Assembly: GCA_900318835.1 (NCBI GenBank)
Contig: ONLW01000009.1
Coordinates: 1-64,000 of the forward strand
Direction: 5' to 3'
DNA: 64,000 nt
From: an uncultured Bacteroidales bacterium
Lineage (GTDB): Bacteria > Bacteroidota > Bacteroidia > Bacteroidales > P3
Shown: positions 9,016 to 17,955 of the stretch, one piece after another
Layout of the letters: every line of letters starts with the position of its first letter
How positions within the stretch are numbered: position 1 is the first letter of the stretch
Translations under genes and position numbers: made by a program
The notes under the pieces: model-generated
The model's database searches: none
Told to the model about the DNA's origin: nothing
What the model saw: only the letters and a program-made list of their open reading frames with translations

Positions 9016-10068
9016 TTCGGCCGCCATGCCATCGGCATGCAAAAGTCCCTCTCTCGTAGGCTGATAGACACCCTCACGCAAAGAAATCCAACCACAATTG
9101 ATATAAGGCTGCATCTTCATGTACAGCCTTTTTTTGTATTCCTCCGGAACCCGGTTGACATCAAGTCCACGAACGGTGCGCAAGGAGGTCATCACCAACT
9201 CATTGAAAGCATCGGTTTTGGTGAGGGTTTCCTCCTCATAGGAACCGTCGGGCTTGTTCCACCGCCTATGGGAACCATCAAAACTGTGCGCACCGGGACC
9301 AAGACCGAGATAGGGCGTTCGGTTCCAATAGCGGCTATTGTGCTTCGATTCAAATCCATGGCGAGCAAAATTGGAAACCTCATACTGTTCAAAACCGTTC
9401 TCTTCCAAAAGACTGCACATTGCATGATACTGGCGCACCACCTCGTCCTCATCGGGCAACACTACCCTCCCCTGTCCCACCTGAACAGACAATGCCGTGC
9501 CGGGCTCAACAGTCAAAGCATAGGCCGAAACATGCGATGCAAAAGAAAGAATACCTGTACTACTAATAATACTAGAACTACTAGTAATACCAAAAATAAA
9601 ATCAACAGAGATATTATGAAAACCTGCCTTATGGGCATTCTCCACCGCCACTATCGCCTGCTGTGCCGTATGGCGGCGGCCTATCATTCGCAACACCGTA
9701 TCGTCCAGACTCTGTATACCAATACTCAAGCGGTTAACGAAATGCAAATCCTTTAGCCCGTACAAGTATTCTATGGTCAAATCTTCGGGGTTAGCCTCCA
9801 GCGTCACCTCCTCCACTTGCGAGAGGTCGAAACACTCGTGCATGTTCTTGACAATACGTTCCAACTCATTAATAGTCAATATCGAAGGTGTTCCTCCACC
9901 AAAGTAAACTGTCTTTATCGGATGATCCTGTTCACCTCGCCGTCGCCACATCTCCTCGATGATTGCATCGACATAGCTTTCCACTCTCCACTTTGCGCTT
10001 TCCACCTTAGAGAAGAATGCGCAGTAGGTGCACTTGCGGTGACAGAAGGGAACGTGAATGTAAATCAC
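9001..10068 (-). CDS. hemW: Radical SAM heme chaperone HemW
   Basis: 355 residues with the radical-SAM cluster motif CHRKCTYC at residues 9-16, the glycine motif VYFGGGTPS, and the HemW signature HNSRYW before the C-terminal domain. The family binds heme and a [4Fe-4S] cluster and hands heme to haemoproteins; older annotation calls it oxygen-independent coproporphyrinogen oxidase. Two stretches are odd and coincide with short tandem repeats: residues about 20-31 (KVESAKWRVES) and 159-172 (ITSSSSIISSTG), the latter where family members normally have a GLPGQT-like loop. The gene lies 3 bases after meaB on the same strand. Confidence 0.9.
   Translation of the reverse strand: MIYIHVPFCHRKCTYCAFFSKVESAKWRVESYVDAIIEEMWRRRGEQDHPIKTVYFGGGTPSILTINELERIVKNMHECFDLSQVEEVTLEANPEDLTIEYLYGLKDLHFVNRLSIGIQSLDDTVLRMIGRRHTAQQAIVAVENAHKAGFHNISVDFIFGITSSSSIISSTGILSFASHVSAYALTVEPGTALSVQVGQGRVVLPDEDEVVRQYHAMCSLLEENGFEQYEVSNFARHGFESKHNSRYWNRTPYLGLGPGAHSFDGSHRRWNKPDGSYEEETLTKTDAFNELVMTSLRTVRGLDVNRVPEEYKKRLYMKMQPYINCGWISLREGVYQPTREGLLHADGMAAELFLE
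9552..9590. repeat. TCTAGT-type 9-bp array inside hemW
   Basis: Reading the minus strand, consecutive 9-bp units (ATTACTAGT, AGTTCTAGT, ATTATTAGT) encode a run of Ser, Ile and Thr in hemW. Related arrays lie at 26397 and 37968. Confidence 0.75.
9976..10008. repeat. GTGGAAA-type 7-bp array inside hemW
   Basis: Minus-strand units GTGGAAA, GCGCAAA, GTGGAGA, GTGGAAA form a four-copy heptamer array in the 5' part of hemW, encoding VESAKWRVES. Confidence 0.65.
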
Positions 10069-10071
10069 CTC

Positions 10072-11160
10072 TTAACTCTCCAAGAGTTGATCTGCTGCCG
10101 CGTAAGGGCTAATCTTATTCTCAAGAATATCCTTACTCAGCACCGCGATACGATCCTCGATACCGGGAGTGCTGTAGAAACGTTCACGGAGACCGTTCTC
10201 GATGGCCTCGCTCATGATACGGAGGTTCTGCTGCTGCCGCTTCTTGTAGAAATAGCCGTTGCCTTTGGTGAAGGTGACGTAATCCATCACCGAATTCCAA
10301 AGGTCCTCGATGCCCTCCTTGGTGTAGGCCGAACAGAGGGTGACCTTGACGGTCCAACCGCTCTCGGGCATGGGAAAGAGGTGAAGGGCGTTGCGGAACT
10401 GCGCCGCCGAGAGTTCGGAGCGCTGGCGATCGAGTTCGCACTTGTTGATACTAATCATATCGGCCATTTCCATGATGCCACGCTTGATACCCTGCAACTC
10501 GTCACCAGTGTTGGCCAACTGCAGCAGCAGGAAGAAGTCGACCATCGAATGGGCCGCCACCTCGCTCTGTCCTACACCCACAGTCTCGACGATGACCACG
10601 TCAAATCCTGCCGCTTCGCAGAGGGTGATGATTTCGCGCGTCTTGCGAGCTACGCCACCCAATGAGCCTGCCGAGGGGCTGGGACGGATAAAGGCATTGG
10701 GGTCGACTGAAAGTTCCTCCATGCGCGTCTTGTCGCCGAGGATGGAGCCTCGCGAGCGTTCGCTGCTGGGGTCAATGGCCAGGACGGCAACCTTGTGATT
10801 GTGAGACGTAAGCATCTTTCCCAAAGCCTCGATAGTAGTGCTCTTGCCGGCACCGGGAACACCGGTGATGCCCAGGCGCACACTCTTGCCGCTGTAGGGC
10901 AGACAGCGCTCGATAACCTCTTGTGCCTTCTTCTGGTGCTCAAAGCGGGAACTTTCCACCAACGTGATGGCACGGCTGAGGAGGGTGCGGTCGCCATGCA
11001 GGATGCCGCTCACCAGTTCCTCCACCGAAGGCTCCTGGCGGCGCAAAGCACGCATGCGCTCCACATAGCTACTGCTCACTTGATCAGGCTGCTGCACGCC
11101 GGGGGAGACACTCAGCGCCGAGTCGTATTCAAAGTTACTGTAAAGATGTTTATTGTCCAT
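10072..11160 (-). CDS. meaB: Methylmalonyl-CoA mutase chaperone GTPase MeaB
   Basis: 362 residues of the G3E GTPase family. Visible motifs are the P-loop GVPGAGKST, the DPSS switch region (LAIDPSSERSRGSILGDKTR), VETVGVGQSE and the NKCE base-recognition motif. MeaB protects and reloads the adenosylcobalamin-dependent methylmalonyl-CoA mutase used in succinate/propionate interconversion. The mutase genes are not in the window. Together with kamDE it points to a B12-dependent metabolism. It is followed 3 bases later by hemW. Confidence 0.94.
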   Translation of the reverse strand: MDNKHLYSNFEYDSALSVSPGVQQPDQVSSSYVERMRALRRQEPSVEELVSGILHGDRTLLSRAITLVESSRFEHQKKAQEVIERCLPYSGKSVRLGITGVPGAGKSTTIEALGKMLTSHNHKVAVLAIDPSSERSRGSILGDKTRMEELSVDPNAFIRPSPSAGSLGGVARKTREIITLCEAAGFDVVIVETVGVGQSEVAAHSMVDFFLLLQLANTGDELQGIKRGIMEMADMISINKCELDRQRSELSAAQFRNALHLFPMPESGWTVKVTLCSAYTKEGIEDLWNSVMDYVTFTKGNGYFYKKRQQQNLRIMSEAIENGLRERFYSTPGIEDRIAVLSKDILENKISPYAAADQLLES

Positions 11161-11204
11161 AATGTTATTATAACGCGGAAGACTAAAGATTATTGCAAGA
11201 AGAT

Positions 11205-11237
11205 AACAAAAAAGAGACTCACTCTGTGAGTCTCTTT
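11205..11237 (-). terminator. Terminator of the tRNA-Met gene
   Basis: A perfect 12-bp stem (AAAGAGACTCAC, 11211-11222, with its complement at 11226-11237) around a 3-base loop. On the minus strand it is followed by a T-run (A-run at 11208-11213 on plus). It lies directly 3' of the tRNA. Confidence 0.85.
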
Positions 11238-11242
11238 CCTTG

Positions 11243-11316
11243 TAGCGGGAATCAGACTTGAACTGATGACCTCCGGGTTATGAATCCAGCGCTCTAACCA
11301 GCTGAGCTATCCCGCC
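11243..11316 (-). tRNA. tRNA-Met (anticodon CAT)
   Basis: A 74-nt cloverleaf on the minus strand. The acceptor stem pairs GGCGGGA with TCCCGCT (first pair G-U), the D arm is GCTC..GAGC, the anticodon loop is TTCATAA and the T arm contains GTTCAAGTC. CCA is not encoded. The anticodon CAT could also be a lysidine-modified tRNA-Ile; the overall sequence is closer to elongator methionine tRNA. The anticodon stem has one A-C mismatch. Confidence 0.92.
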
Positions 11317-11351
11317 ATCATTTTGGACTTTCTCTGTCTCAAAAGCGGGTG

Positions 11352-11359
11352 CAAAAGTA
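11352..11359 (-). promoter_or_regulatory. -7 box of the tRNA-Met promoter
   Basis: TACTTTTG on the minus strand (TAnnTTTG consensus), 36 bases upstream of the tRNA 5' end. Confidence 0.55.
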
Positions 11360-11501
11360 CTAACATTTCCCGACATGGCAAAATTTTTTTGTAAAATAAT
11401 TTCCAAGACACTATTTTACAACGATTTATTTTTCAATAAAGACAACCCCACCCTACCACAAATTCCACTTCTCAGTCCTTGAAATAGCGGGAAATAGCCC
11501 T

Positions 11502-12155
11502 TCAACGATTAACCACTACGACATGGTCCTCCTGCGGTGGTTTTCTGTCCACCACAGAATAAACACCGTCGTCGACAGAATAATCAGTATGTTTTGTGAC
11601 TTCATACTCATTAAGGCTCCGCAAGTCGTACCAAAAAACGGCCGTATCCGACTTATCCATCGTCTTTTCTATTGCCAGATAGTTGTTTGTGTCGACCAAC
11701 AATTCCGTCGGGATGTGAGGATATTTGTAATCGACAGGGGCAAAACTACGGAATAGCGAAAGTATCTTCGCAATGCCTTCCAACGGCAAACTGCAATGGT
11801 ATATCAGCTTGCGGTCAACCCCTTGGTCCGTCATGTCTTTCACCACATCCACCCAGTGGACCGAGTCGACAAGATCCTCGACAATAAGGTAATAGACTCG
11901 CCACAGCGAAGTATCCATAGCCGACACGGCCTCAAGTGTCATTTCATTCATCTGGCGACAACCATAGCAGTAGGGACTGGTAAAGATAATCACGCGGTAG
12001 TGCGTCGTGTCCTGCGCGATGGTCGCCAGTTCCTCCATTCCGAATGAGTCCTCCGGCTCATACATCTGCTTCTGTTCTTCTTTCTGTTTGCAGCCCGCCA
12101 GCAGCATCGCGCCCAAAGCGAGGACGGCGAGGAATTTGATGATGTGGTGTGTCAT
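11502..12155 (-). CDS. Thioredoxin-like lipoprotein
   Basis: 217 residues. The N-terminus has a lipobox (LLAGC, Cys about 22), so it is probably anchored in the inner or outer membrane on the periplasmic side. A thioredoxin-type redox motif CYGC sits in FTSPYCYGCRQMNEMT at about residues 60-75. The rest has a thioredoxin-like alternation but is divergent. It follows an outer-membrane protein gene by 21 bases and is probably co-transcribed with it. A thiol-disulfide role is inference from the CxxC. Confidence 0.75.
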   Translation of the reverse strand: MTHHIIKFLAVLALGAMLLAGCKQKEEQKQMYEPEDSFGMEELATIAQDTTHYRVIIFTSPYCYGCRQMNEMTLEAVSAMDTSLWRVYYLIVEDLVDSVHWVDVVKDMTDQGVDRKLIYHCSLPLEGIAKILSLFRSFAPVDYKYPHIPTELLVDTNNYLAIEKTMDKSDTAVFWYDLRSLNEYEVTKHTDYSVDDGVYSVVDRKPPQEDHVVVVNR

Positions 12156-12176
12156 ATTGGATGTGCTTTTGGCGGT

Positions 12177-12947
12177 TCAAAACTGCATCGTGAGACCACA
12201 TTCGAGTTCGCAGATGTGCATCGCGACGGATGTAACCTTACGGGGAATCATTGTGGTGGGAGACACGGGGGTTACGCTATAGCGGCCATTGTCGACAGGG
12301 GAGTAGGAAAGCGAAACGAAGGGCTTGATAGTGAATGCGCCGTAGGGAATTTCAAATTGGAAGCCGACCACGCCATAGACATCGACGCTGCGGTCGTACT
12401 CAATGCCAATGTCGGCGCGGGTGTCCTGCAGGTCGTTGAAACCGATGGTGACGGGCTTCTCAACCGAAAGGCCGAGAGTGGTCAACCCCGCCCCGGCGAA
12501 CAACTCGAAGCTTGACCCAGCACGGGTCACCCAGCGGAAGTTGGCTGTGACCGGCACAGCGATATCTCGATAGACGGAGTTGAGGCTGCCGACAAGACCA
12601 TAGTTGCCGTCGGACACAAAGGAGAAGGTCTGGATGGTGTGGCGATGTTTGTACTTCAACTTTGCCTCAATAGACCAACTGTCGTTGAAGCGGTACTGAT
12701 AGTCGAAATAGACGGTAAAAAGGGAACTCTGCACAGTGTGGAGACTGAAATCGTAGCCGAAGTAGCCCACATTGGAAAGATACTGGTTGAAGGAGCCCAC
12801 GTTGTCGAGCAACGTCGTGCTCACACCGAAGCCGAACTGGTGTTTTTTTAAGTCGAAGGTAGGACAGCGGTATTTGTCCTGTGCGTTTGCCGCACCGATG
12901 GCCAGCACGCAGGCCAGCATTACGATTGTCAGTTTTATCCTTTGCAT
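12177..12947 (-). CDS. Outer membrane beta-barrel protein
   Basis: 256 residues with the signal peptide MQRIKLTIVMLACVLAIGAANA and alternating aromatic/hydrophobic strands (SLFTVYFDYQYRFNDSWSIEAKL) ending in a C-terminal ECGLTMQF strand with terminal Phe, as expected for barrel assembly. No specific family was recognised. It is the upstream partner of the thioredoxin-like lipoprotein. Confidence 0.75.
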   Translation of the reverse strand: MQRIKLTIVMLACVLAIGAANAQDKYRCPTFDLKKHQFGFGVSTTLLDNVGSFNQYLSNVGYFGYDFSLHTVQSSLFTVYFDYQYRFNDSWSIEAKLKYKHRHTIQTFSFVSDGNYGLVGSLNSVYRDIAVPVTANFRWVTRAGSSFELFAGAGLTTLGLSVEKPVTIGFNDLQDTRADIGIEYDRSVDVYGVVGFQFEIPYGAFTIKPFVSLSYSPVDNGRYSVTPVSPTTMIPRKVTSVAMHICELECGLTMQF

Positions 12948-13076
12948 ATATACGGTTTTTGTCGTTCTCTATATTATATACGCAAAAAGGAGGTCAAATC
13001 TTACTGGTGTTGAAAACTTTTTTCAAAAAATATTGCAACAGGATAATTATCAACAAGAAACGTTATTAGCAATACC

Positions 13077-14177
13077 TCATTTTTTCAATACAAACCCAGA
13101 CAGAACGCCGCCAACAGAGTCACATTTTGCACCGGTGACGGAGGCGAGAGTGTTGACTTTGCCAGTGAGGCGGAGGTAGCCGAGGAGGGCGAAGATGAGG
13201 GCTTCCTTGTAGTTGACAATCAGCGCGTCGGGGACGGTAATCGACACTTCGGGGCAGTATTTGCCTACGAGCTCGAGCAGGTAGCTGTTCCAGGCACCGC
13301 CGCCGGTAACGAGGAGGGTCTTAATCTGCTGACGCTCAAGGATGCGGGCAATCTGTACAGCCACATGCGAGGTGACGGTGGCCAGGGCATCGCGGACCTG
13401 CAACGTGGAGGGCGAAACGCCGAGGAAAGATTTCACCACGGGCCAAAACTGGCCGACGAACCACTCCTTGCCGAGCGACTTGGGTTCCGTAACGGCATAG
13501 TACTCAAGCGTATCCAGCTCGTGCAGCAGGCAGGTATGCACCTCACCGCCTCGGGCGTGGCGGCCCTTGTCGTCGTAGGGGTAGCCAAGCATGGCGGCAA
13601 GCCGGTTGAGAGCCATATTGCAGGGGCAGATATCATAGGCAATACGCTTACTATCATCACGATAGGAGATATTTGCAATGCCGCCGAGGTTGAGACAGGC
13701 ATCATAGTCGCCGAACAGCAATTCATCCCCTATCGGCACCAGCGGCGCCCCCTGGCCACCGAGGGCCACGTCAAGGGTGCGGAAGTTGGAGACCACCGGT
13801 AGGCCCGTCTCGGCAGCAATGGCATCACCGTCACCAATCTGCGTAGTCAACCCGTAAGCAAGACTGCTTCCTGCTGTCGCGACCATGCTTACAGGTTGGT
13901 GGAAGATGGTGTGGCCGTGCGAGGCGATGGCCTCAGGGCGCTCCTTGCCCTCAAGAAATTGATTGATTTTCTTTCCAAAAAGATGTCCCAACTCGACATT
14001 GGCGAAGGCGTATTCGTAGGCCGAGGCGCTCTCGAGCGATGACAGACGGCGGCGCCAATCATCGGAATAGGGATAGGTCTCGGCCGCTAAAATATGGTAC
14101 CCACAAGCCCCTATATCACAGAGTGCCAAATCGATACCATCGAGCGAAGTACCCGACATCAGTCCCAAAATCTTCAT
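13077..14177 (-). CDS. anmK: Anhydro-N-acetylmuramic acid kinase
   Basis: 366 residues. The N-terminal MKILGLMSGTSLDGIDLALC is the AnmK signature including the ATP-binding GTSxDG motif; DICPCNMALNR and TGGGAWN match the rest of the ASKHA fold. It phosphorylates 1,6-anhydroMurNAc released by lytic transglycosylases to give MurNAc-6-phosphate, a step in cell wall recycling. MurQ is not nearby. A -7 box at 14204-14211 lies 27 bases upstream of the ATG. Confidence 0.93.
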   Translation of the reverse strand: MKILGLMSGTSLDGIDLALCDIGACGYHILAAETYPYSDDWRRRLSSLESASAYEYAFANVELGHLFGKKINQFLEGKERPEAIASHGHTIFHQPVSMVATAGSSLAYGLTTQIGDGDAIAAETGLPVVSNFRTLDVALGGQGAPLVPIGDELLFGDYDACLNLGGIANISYRDDSKRIAYDICPCNMALNRLAAMLGYPYDDKGRHARGGEVHTCLLHELDTLEYYAVTEPKSLGKEWFVGQFWPVVKSFLGVSPSTLQVRDALATVTSHVAVQIARILERQQIKTLLVTGGGAWNSYLLELVGKYCPEVSITVPDALIVNYKEALIFALLGYLRLTGKVNTLASVTGAKCDSVGGVLSGFVLKK

Positions 14178-14203
14178 ATCGTTTCAGTTTTTAAATGCGG
14201 ATG

Positions 14204-14211
14204 CAAAGATA
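14204..14211 (-). promoter_or_regulatory. -7 box upstream of anmK
   Basis: TATCTTTG on the minus strand, 27 bases upstream of the anmK ATG; fits TAnnTTTG. Confidence 0.6.
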
Positions 14212-14229
14212 CGAAAAAAAATTGAAACA

Positions 14230-14337
14230 CCTACCATCAACCTATCATCTCCTACCGTGGTGGGAGTTGGTAGGGAGATGACTGGGAGTTGGGTGGGAGT
14301 TGATAGGGAGATGGTACTAAGTATCAACCAGTTGCAA
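14230..14337 (-). repeat. 11-bp ladder element, copy B
   Basis: In the 359-base divergent gap between anmK and ridA. On the minus strand, the box TTGATACTTAGTAC is followed by five 11-bp units and the near-palindrome CCCACCACGGTAGGAG. The palindromic end faces anmK. The order of unit variants (TA, AC, AG, TA, AC at unit starts) is the same as in copies C and F. Confidence 0.87.
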
Positions 14338-14471
14338 AATGCAAAAATCGGACGTTTTTTCAAGTTTTTCATTTTTTTGCACAAAACTCCATAACAAACT
14401 GGTTATAAATGTCATAAAAAACAATGTGAATATTTTTTTATAGAAAACAATATTAATTCAAAAAAAAGTCG

Positions 14472-14479
14472 TAAATTTG
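14472..14479 (+). promoter_or_regulatory. -7 box of the ridA-acd-etfBA operon
   Basis: TAAATTTG, 56 bases upstream of the ridA ATG, within an AT-rich stretch. It fits the TAnnTTTG consensus. Confidence 0.6.
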
Positions 14480-14535
14480 CATTTTCATCCATTCGCGTGG
14501 AATTGGTATAAAAAATTAACTAAAAACGATATAAC

Positions 14536-14910
14536 ATGAAGAAAATCATCAACACCCCCAATGCCCCTGCAGCCATCGGCCCCTATAGTCAGGCTGTGCA
14601 GGCTGGCAACACCCTCTACATTTCGGGGCAGATTCCCATCAATCCCGCCACCAAGACCGTGCCCGAAGGCATTACCGCCCAGACCGAGCAGGTGATGCAG
14701 AACATCAAGGCTATTCTCGACGAAGCCGGCTACACCTTCCAGGACGTGGTCAAATCGACCTGTCTGCTGGCCGACATGGAGTATTTCAAGCCCATGAACG
14801 AGGTCTACGCCAAGTACTACAACACTGACTGCCCCGCCCGCGCCGCCTTCGCCGTGAAGGGCCTGCCCATGGGCGTGCTGGTCGAGATTGAAACGATTGC
14901 TGTGAAATAA
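14536..14910 (+). CDS. ridA: RidA family enamine/imine deaminase
   Basis: 124 residues, full length for the Rid/YjgF family, starting MKKIINTPNAPAAIGPYSQA. The C-terminal RAAFAVKGLPMGVLVEIETIA contains the substrate-binding arginine and the conserved glutamate. RidA hydrolyses reactive 2-aminoacrylate and other imines made by PLP enzymes. Here it leads the operon with acyl-CoA dehydrogenase and etfBA (13-base gap), which suggests that amino-acid fermentation generates such imines. The codon usage is strongly biased, as in highly expressed genes. Confidence 0.95.
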   Translation: MKKIINTPNAPAAIGPYSQAVQAGNTLYISGQIPINPATKTVPEGITAQTEQVMQNIKAILDEAGYTFQDVVKSTCLLADMEYFKPMNEVYAKYYNTDCPARAAFAVKGLPMGVLVEIETIAVK

Positions 14911-14923
14911 ATAATTTTTCGAT

Positions 14924-16063
14924 ATGGATTTTAGCTTCACCAAACAAGAAGAACTCTTCCTGCAGATGATTCGCGAGTTTGCAGAGAAGGAAGTCAAGCC
15001 CCTCGCCGCCGAAGTCGACGAGGAGGAACGTTTCCCCATGGAAACCGTCCAGAAGATGGCCAAGATTGGCCTCATGGGCATTCCCATCCCCACCCAGTAC
15101 GGCGGCGCCGGCGGCACCAACATCATGTACGGCATGGCCGTCGAGGAGCTCAGCCGCGTCTGCGCCACCACGGGCGTCATCCTTTCCGCCCACACCTCCC
15201 TCTGCTGCGCCCCCATCCTTGAAGCCGGCACCGAGGAGCAGAAGATGAAGTACCTGCCCAAGCTCGCCTCCGGCGAGTGGATTGGCGCCTTCGGCCTCAC
15301 CGAGCCCAACGCCGGTACCGACGCCGCCGGACAGCAGACCGTGGCCGTGCTTGACGGCGACGAATGGGTGCTCAACGGCAGCAAGATTTTCATCACCAAC
15401 GGCAGCTATGCCAACGTGTTCATCATCATCGCCATGACCGACAAGAGCCTCGGCACCAAGGGCATCAGCGCCTTCATCGTCGAGAAGACCGACCCAGGCT
15501 TCAGCATCGGCAAGAAGGAGAAGAAGATGGGTATCCGCGGCAGCGCCACCACCGAACTTATCTTCGAGGATTGCCGCATCCCGAAGGACCGCCAGCTGGG
15601 TCAGCTGGGTAAGGGCTTCGGCCTCGCCATGAAGACCCTCGACGGTGGTCGTATCGGTATTGCCTGCCAGGCCCTTGGCATTGCCCAGGGTGCTATGGAC
15701 GAGACCGTCAAGTACACCAAGGAGCGTAAGCAGTTTGGCCGCAGCATCAGCCAGTTCCAAAACACGCAGTTCCAGATGGCCGACCTCGAGACCAAGGTGC
15801 AGGCCGCCCGTCTGCTCTGCCGCTCGGCCCACTACAAGAAAGACCACGGCATCCCCTACAGCGCCGATGCCGCTATGGCCAAGCTCTTCAGCGCCGAGAC
15901 CGCTATGGAGGTGACCACCAAGGCTGTCCAGTTCCACGGCGGCTATGGCTACACCCGCGAGTACCCCGTCGAGCGTATGATGCGCGACGCCAAGATTACC
16001 GAGATTTACGAAGGTACCAGCGAAGTGCAGCGCATGGTCATCGCTGGCAAATTATTCAAATAA
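14924..16063 (+). CDS. Acyl-CoA dehydrogenase, probably butyryl-CoA dehydrogenase
   Basis: 379 residues, the usual size of short-chain acyl-CoA dehydrogenases. It has the FAD-binding WVLNGSKIFITNG segment, FGRSISQFQ, FHGGYGYTREYP, and near the C-terminus IYEGTSEVQR with the catalytic glutamate. It is directly followed by etfB and etfA, the arrangement seen for flavin-bifurcating Bcd-EtfBA that reduces crotonyl-CoA and ferredoxin with NADH. Substrate chain length cannot be read from the sequence; butyryl-CoA is inferred from context (kamDE, atoE, Rnf). Confidence 0.92.
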   Translation: MDFSFTKQEELFLQMIREFAEKEVKPLAAEVDEEERFPMETVQKMAKIGLMGIPIPTQYGGAGGTNIMYGMAVEELSRVCATTGVILSAHTSLCCAPILEAGTEEQKMKYLPKLASGEWIGAFGLTEPNAGTDAAGQQTVAVLDGDEWVLNGSKIFITNGSYANVFIIIAMTDKSLGTKGISAFIVEKTDPGFSIGKKEKKMGIRGSATTELIFEDCRIPKDRQLGQLGKGFGLAMKTLDGGRIGIACQALGIAQGAMDETVKYTKERKQFGRSISQFQNTQFQMADLETKVQAARLLCRSAHYKKDHGIPYSADAAMAKLFSAETAMEVTTKAVQFHGGYGYTREYPVERMMRDAKITEIYEGTSEVQRMVIAGKLFK

Positions 16064-16078
16064 TAGAAAGTTAAGACA

Positions 16079-16864
16079 ATGAACATTGTAGTTTGCATAA
16101 AGCAAGTGCCGGACACCACCGAGGTCAAGATCAACCCCGTAACCGGTACGCTCATCCGCGAGGGCGTTCCCTCGATTATGAACCCCGACGACAAGGGCGG
16201 TCTTGAGTACGCCCTGCAGCTGAAGGACAAGTACGGTGCCCACGTCACCGTCATCACCATGGGTCTTCCCCAAGCCGAGGCCATCCTCCGCGAGGCCCTC
16301 GCCATGGGTGTCGACCGCGCCATCCTGCTCACCGACCGCAAGCTCGGCGGTGCCGATACGCTGGCCACCAGCAGCGCCCTCGCCGGCGCCCTGCGCACTA
16401 TGGATGTCGACCTCATCATCACCGGCCGTCAGGCCATCGATGGCGACACCGCCCAGGTGGGTCCCCAGATTGCTGAGCACCTCGACCTGCCGCAGGTCTC
16501 CTACATGGAGGACCTCCAGTACAACGAGGCCACCAAGACCTTCACCATCAAGAAACAGCTCGAGGACGGCTACCAGATTCTCGAGATGCAGGCCCCCTGC
16601 GTCGTCACCGCCTTGGCCTCCAGCGTGCAGCCCCGCTACATGACGGTCAATGGCATCGTCACCGCCTTCGACAAGGAAGTCGAGGTGTGGGGTGCTGACC
16701 GCATCAACGTGCCCGAGGAGCATATCGGCAAGGCGGGCTCGCCCACGAGCGTCTTCAAGTCGTTCCCCAAGCAGCTCAAGCCCGCCGGCCAGACCTTCGA
16801 GGTCAGCCCCGAAGAGGCTGTGGAACTCATCGTCAATAAACTGAAAGAGAAACACATTATTTGA
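16079..16864 (+). CDS. etfB: Electron transfer flavoprotein beta subunit
   Basis: 261 residues starting MNIVVCIKQVPDTTEV. The segment GRQAIDGDTAQVGPQIAE is the nucleotide-binding loop typical of the Etf group that includes bifurcating complexes, where it holds a second FAD instead of AMP. It sits between acyl-CoA dehydrogenase and etfA. With the Rnf complex it would let the cell convert NADH into reduced ferredoxin and then into an ion gradient; this coupling is inference. Confidence 0.95.
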   Translation: MNIVVCIKQVPDTTEVKINPVTGTLIREGVPSIMNPDDKGGLEYALQLKDKYGAHVTVITMGLPQAEAILREALAMGVDRAILLTDRKLGGADTLATSSALAGALRTMDVDLIITGRQAIDGDTAQVGPQIAEHLDLPQVSYMEDLQYNEATKTFTIKKQLEDGYQILEMQAPCVVTALASSVQPRYMTVNGIVTAFDKEVEVWGADRINVPEEHIGKAGSPTSVFKSFPKQLKPAGQTFEVSPEEAVELIVNKLKEKHII

Positions 16865-16869
16865 TAGCC

Positions 16870-17880
16870 ATGAACTTAGCAGAATATAAAGACGTATACG
16901 TGTTTGCCGAGCAGCGCAACGGCAAACTGCAGAATGTGGCTCTTGAGCTCCTCGGCAAGGCCCGCGAGCTCGCCGACGCCAACCAGGAGAAGGTCGTCGC
17001 CATGCTCCTCGGCAAGGACATCAAGCCCCTCGCCCAGACCCTCATCGAGCACGGTGCCGACAAAGTCATGGTGGTTGACCACGACCTGCTGAAAGACTAC
17101 ATGACCGAGCCCTACACCGAGGCCATCACCGCAATCATCGAGAGCGAGAAGCCCAGCATCATGCTCATCGGCGCCACCACCATCGGCCGCGACCTCGGCC
17201 CCCGCGTCTCCGCCCGCAACCGCACCGGCCTCACCGCCGACGCTACCAAGCTGGAGATCAGCGATGACGAAGCCCACGAGTTCCGCATGACCCGTCCCGC
17301 CTTCGGCGGCAACCTCATGGCCACCATCCTCTGCAAGAACAACCGCCCGCAGATGTCCACCGTCCGCCCCGGCGTCATGCAGAAGATGGCCGCCGACGCC
17401 AGCCGCAAAGGCGAGGTCGTCGACTACAAGGTAAACTTCGACGAGAAGAAGATTGCCCGCGTGAAGCTCGTCAAAACCGTCAAGGAAGAGAAGACCGTCA
17501 CCGACATCAGCGAGGCCAAGATCCTCGTCAGCGGTGGCCGCGGTGTCGGCACCAAGGACGGCTTCGGTAAACTTGAGGCTCTGGCCAAGGAACTCGGCGG
17601 CGAAGTTTCTTCGTCCCGCGCCATGGTCGACGCCGGCGTCATGGATGCCAGCCGTCAGGTGGGCCAGACCGGTAAGACCGTGCGTCCCGCCCTCTACATG
17701 GCCTGCGGCATCAGCGGTGCCATCCAGCACCTCGCCGGCATGGAGGAGAGCGAACTCATCGTCGCCATCAACAAGGACAAGTTCGCCCCCATCTTCCAGG
17801 TGGCCGACCTCGGCATCGTGGGCGACCTCCACAAGATCGTCCCCATGCTCACTGAGCGCCTGAAAACCATGCAGAAATAA
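16870..17880 (+). CDS. etfA: Electron transfer flavoprotein alpha subunit
   Basis: 336 residues from the ATG at 16870 (an upstream TTG at 16861 overlaps etfB and is less likely). The C-terminal FAD domain is intact: [31 protein letters not shown] and AINKD. It completes the Etf heterodimer with etfB. A strong hairpin terminator follows at 17903. Confidence 0.95.
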   Translation: MNLAEYKDVYVFAEQRNGKLQNVALELLGKARELADANQEKVVAMLLGKDIKPLAQTLIEHGADKVMVVDHDLLKDYMTEPYTEAITAIIESEKPSIMLIGATTIGRDLGPRVSARNRTGLTADATKLEISDDEAHEFRMTRPAFGGNLMATILCKNNRPQMSTVRPGVMQKMAADASRKGEVVDYKVNFDEKKIARVKLVKTVKEEKTVTDISEAKILVSGGRGVGTKDGFGKLEALAKELGGEVSSSRAMVDAGVMDASRQVGQTGKTVRPALYMACGISGAIQHLAGMEESELIVAINKDKFAPIFQVADLGIVGDLHKIVPMLTERLKTMQK

Positions 17881-17902
17881 TTTTTTCCGCAAACAATTAC
17901 AA

Positions 17903-17947
17903 TCGAGGAGCAGCCTCCAATGGTCTGCTCCTCGACTTATAAAAAAA
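17903..17947 (+). terminator. Terminator of the ridA-etfA operon
   Basis: An 11-bp perfect stem TCGAGGAGCAG (17903-17913) and CTGCTCCTCGA (17925-17935), 11-base loop, 22 bases after the etfA stop. The tract that follows is A-rich on plus rather than a clean T-run, so it may also act as an mRNA 3' stabiliser. Confidence 0.6.
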
Positions 17948-17955
17948 CAATACCA

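Noticed and set aside
11243..11316. Initiator tRNA-fMet
   Set aside because: It lacks the run of three G-C pairs in the anticodon stem, and the first acceptor pair is G-U; an elongator (or Ile2) tRNA is more likely.
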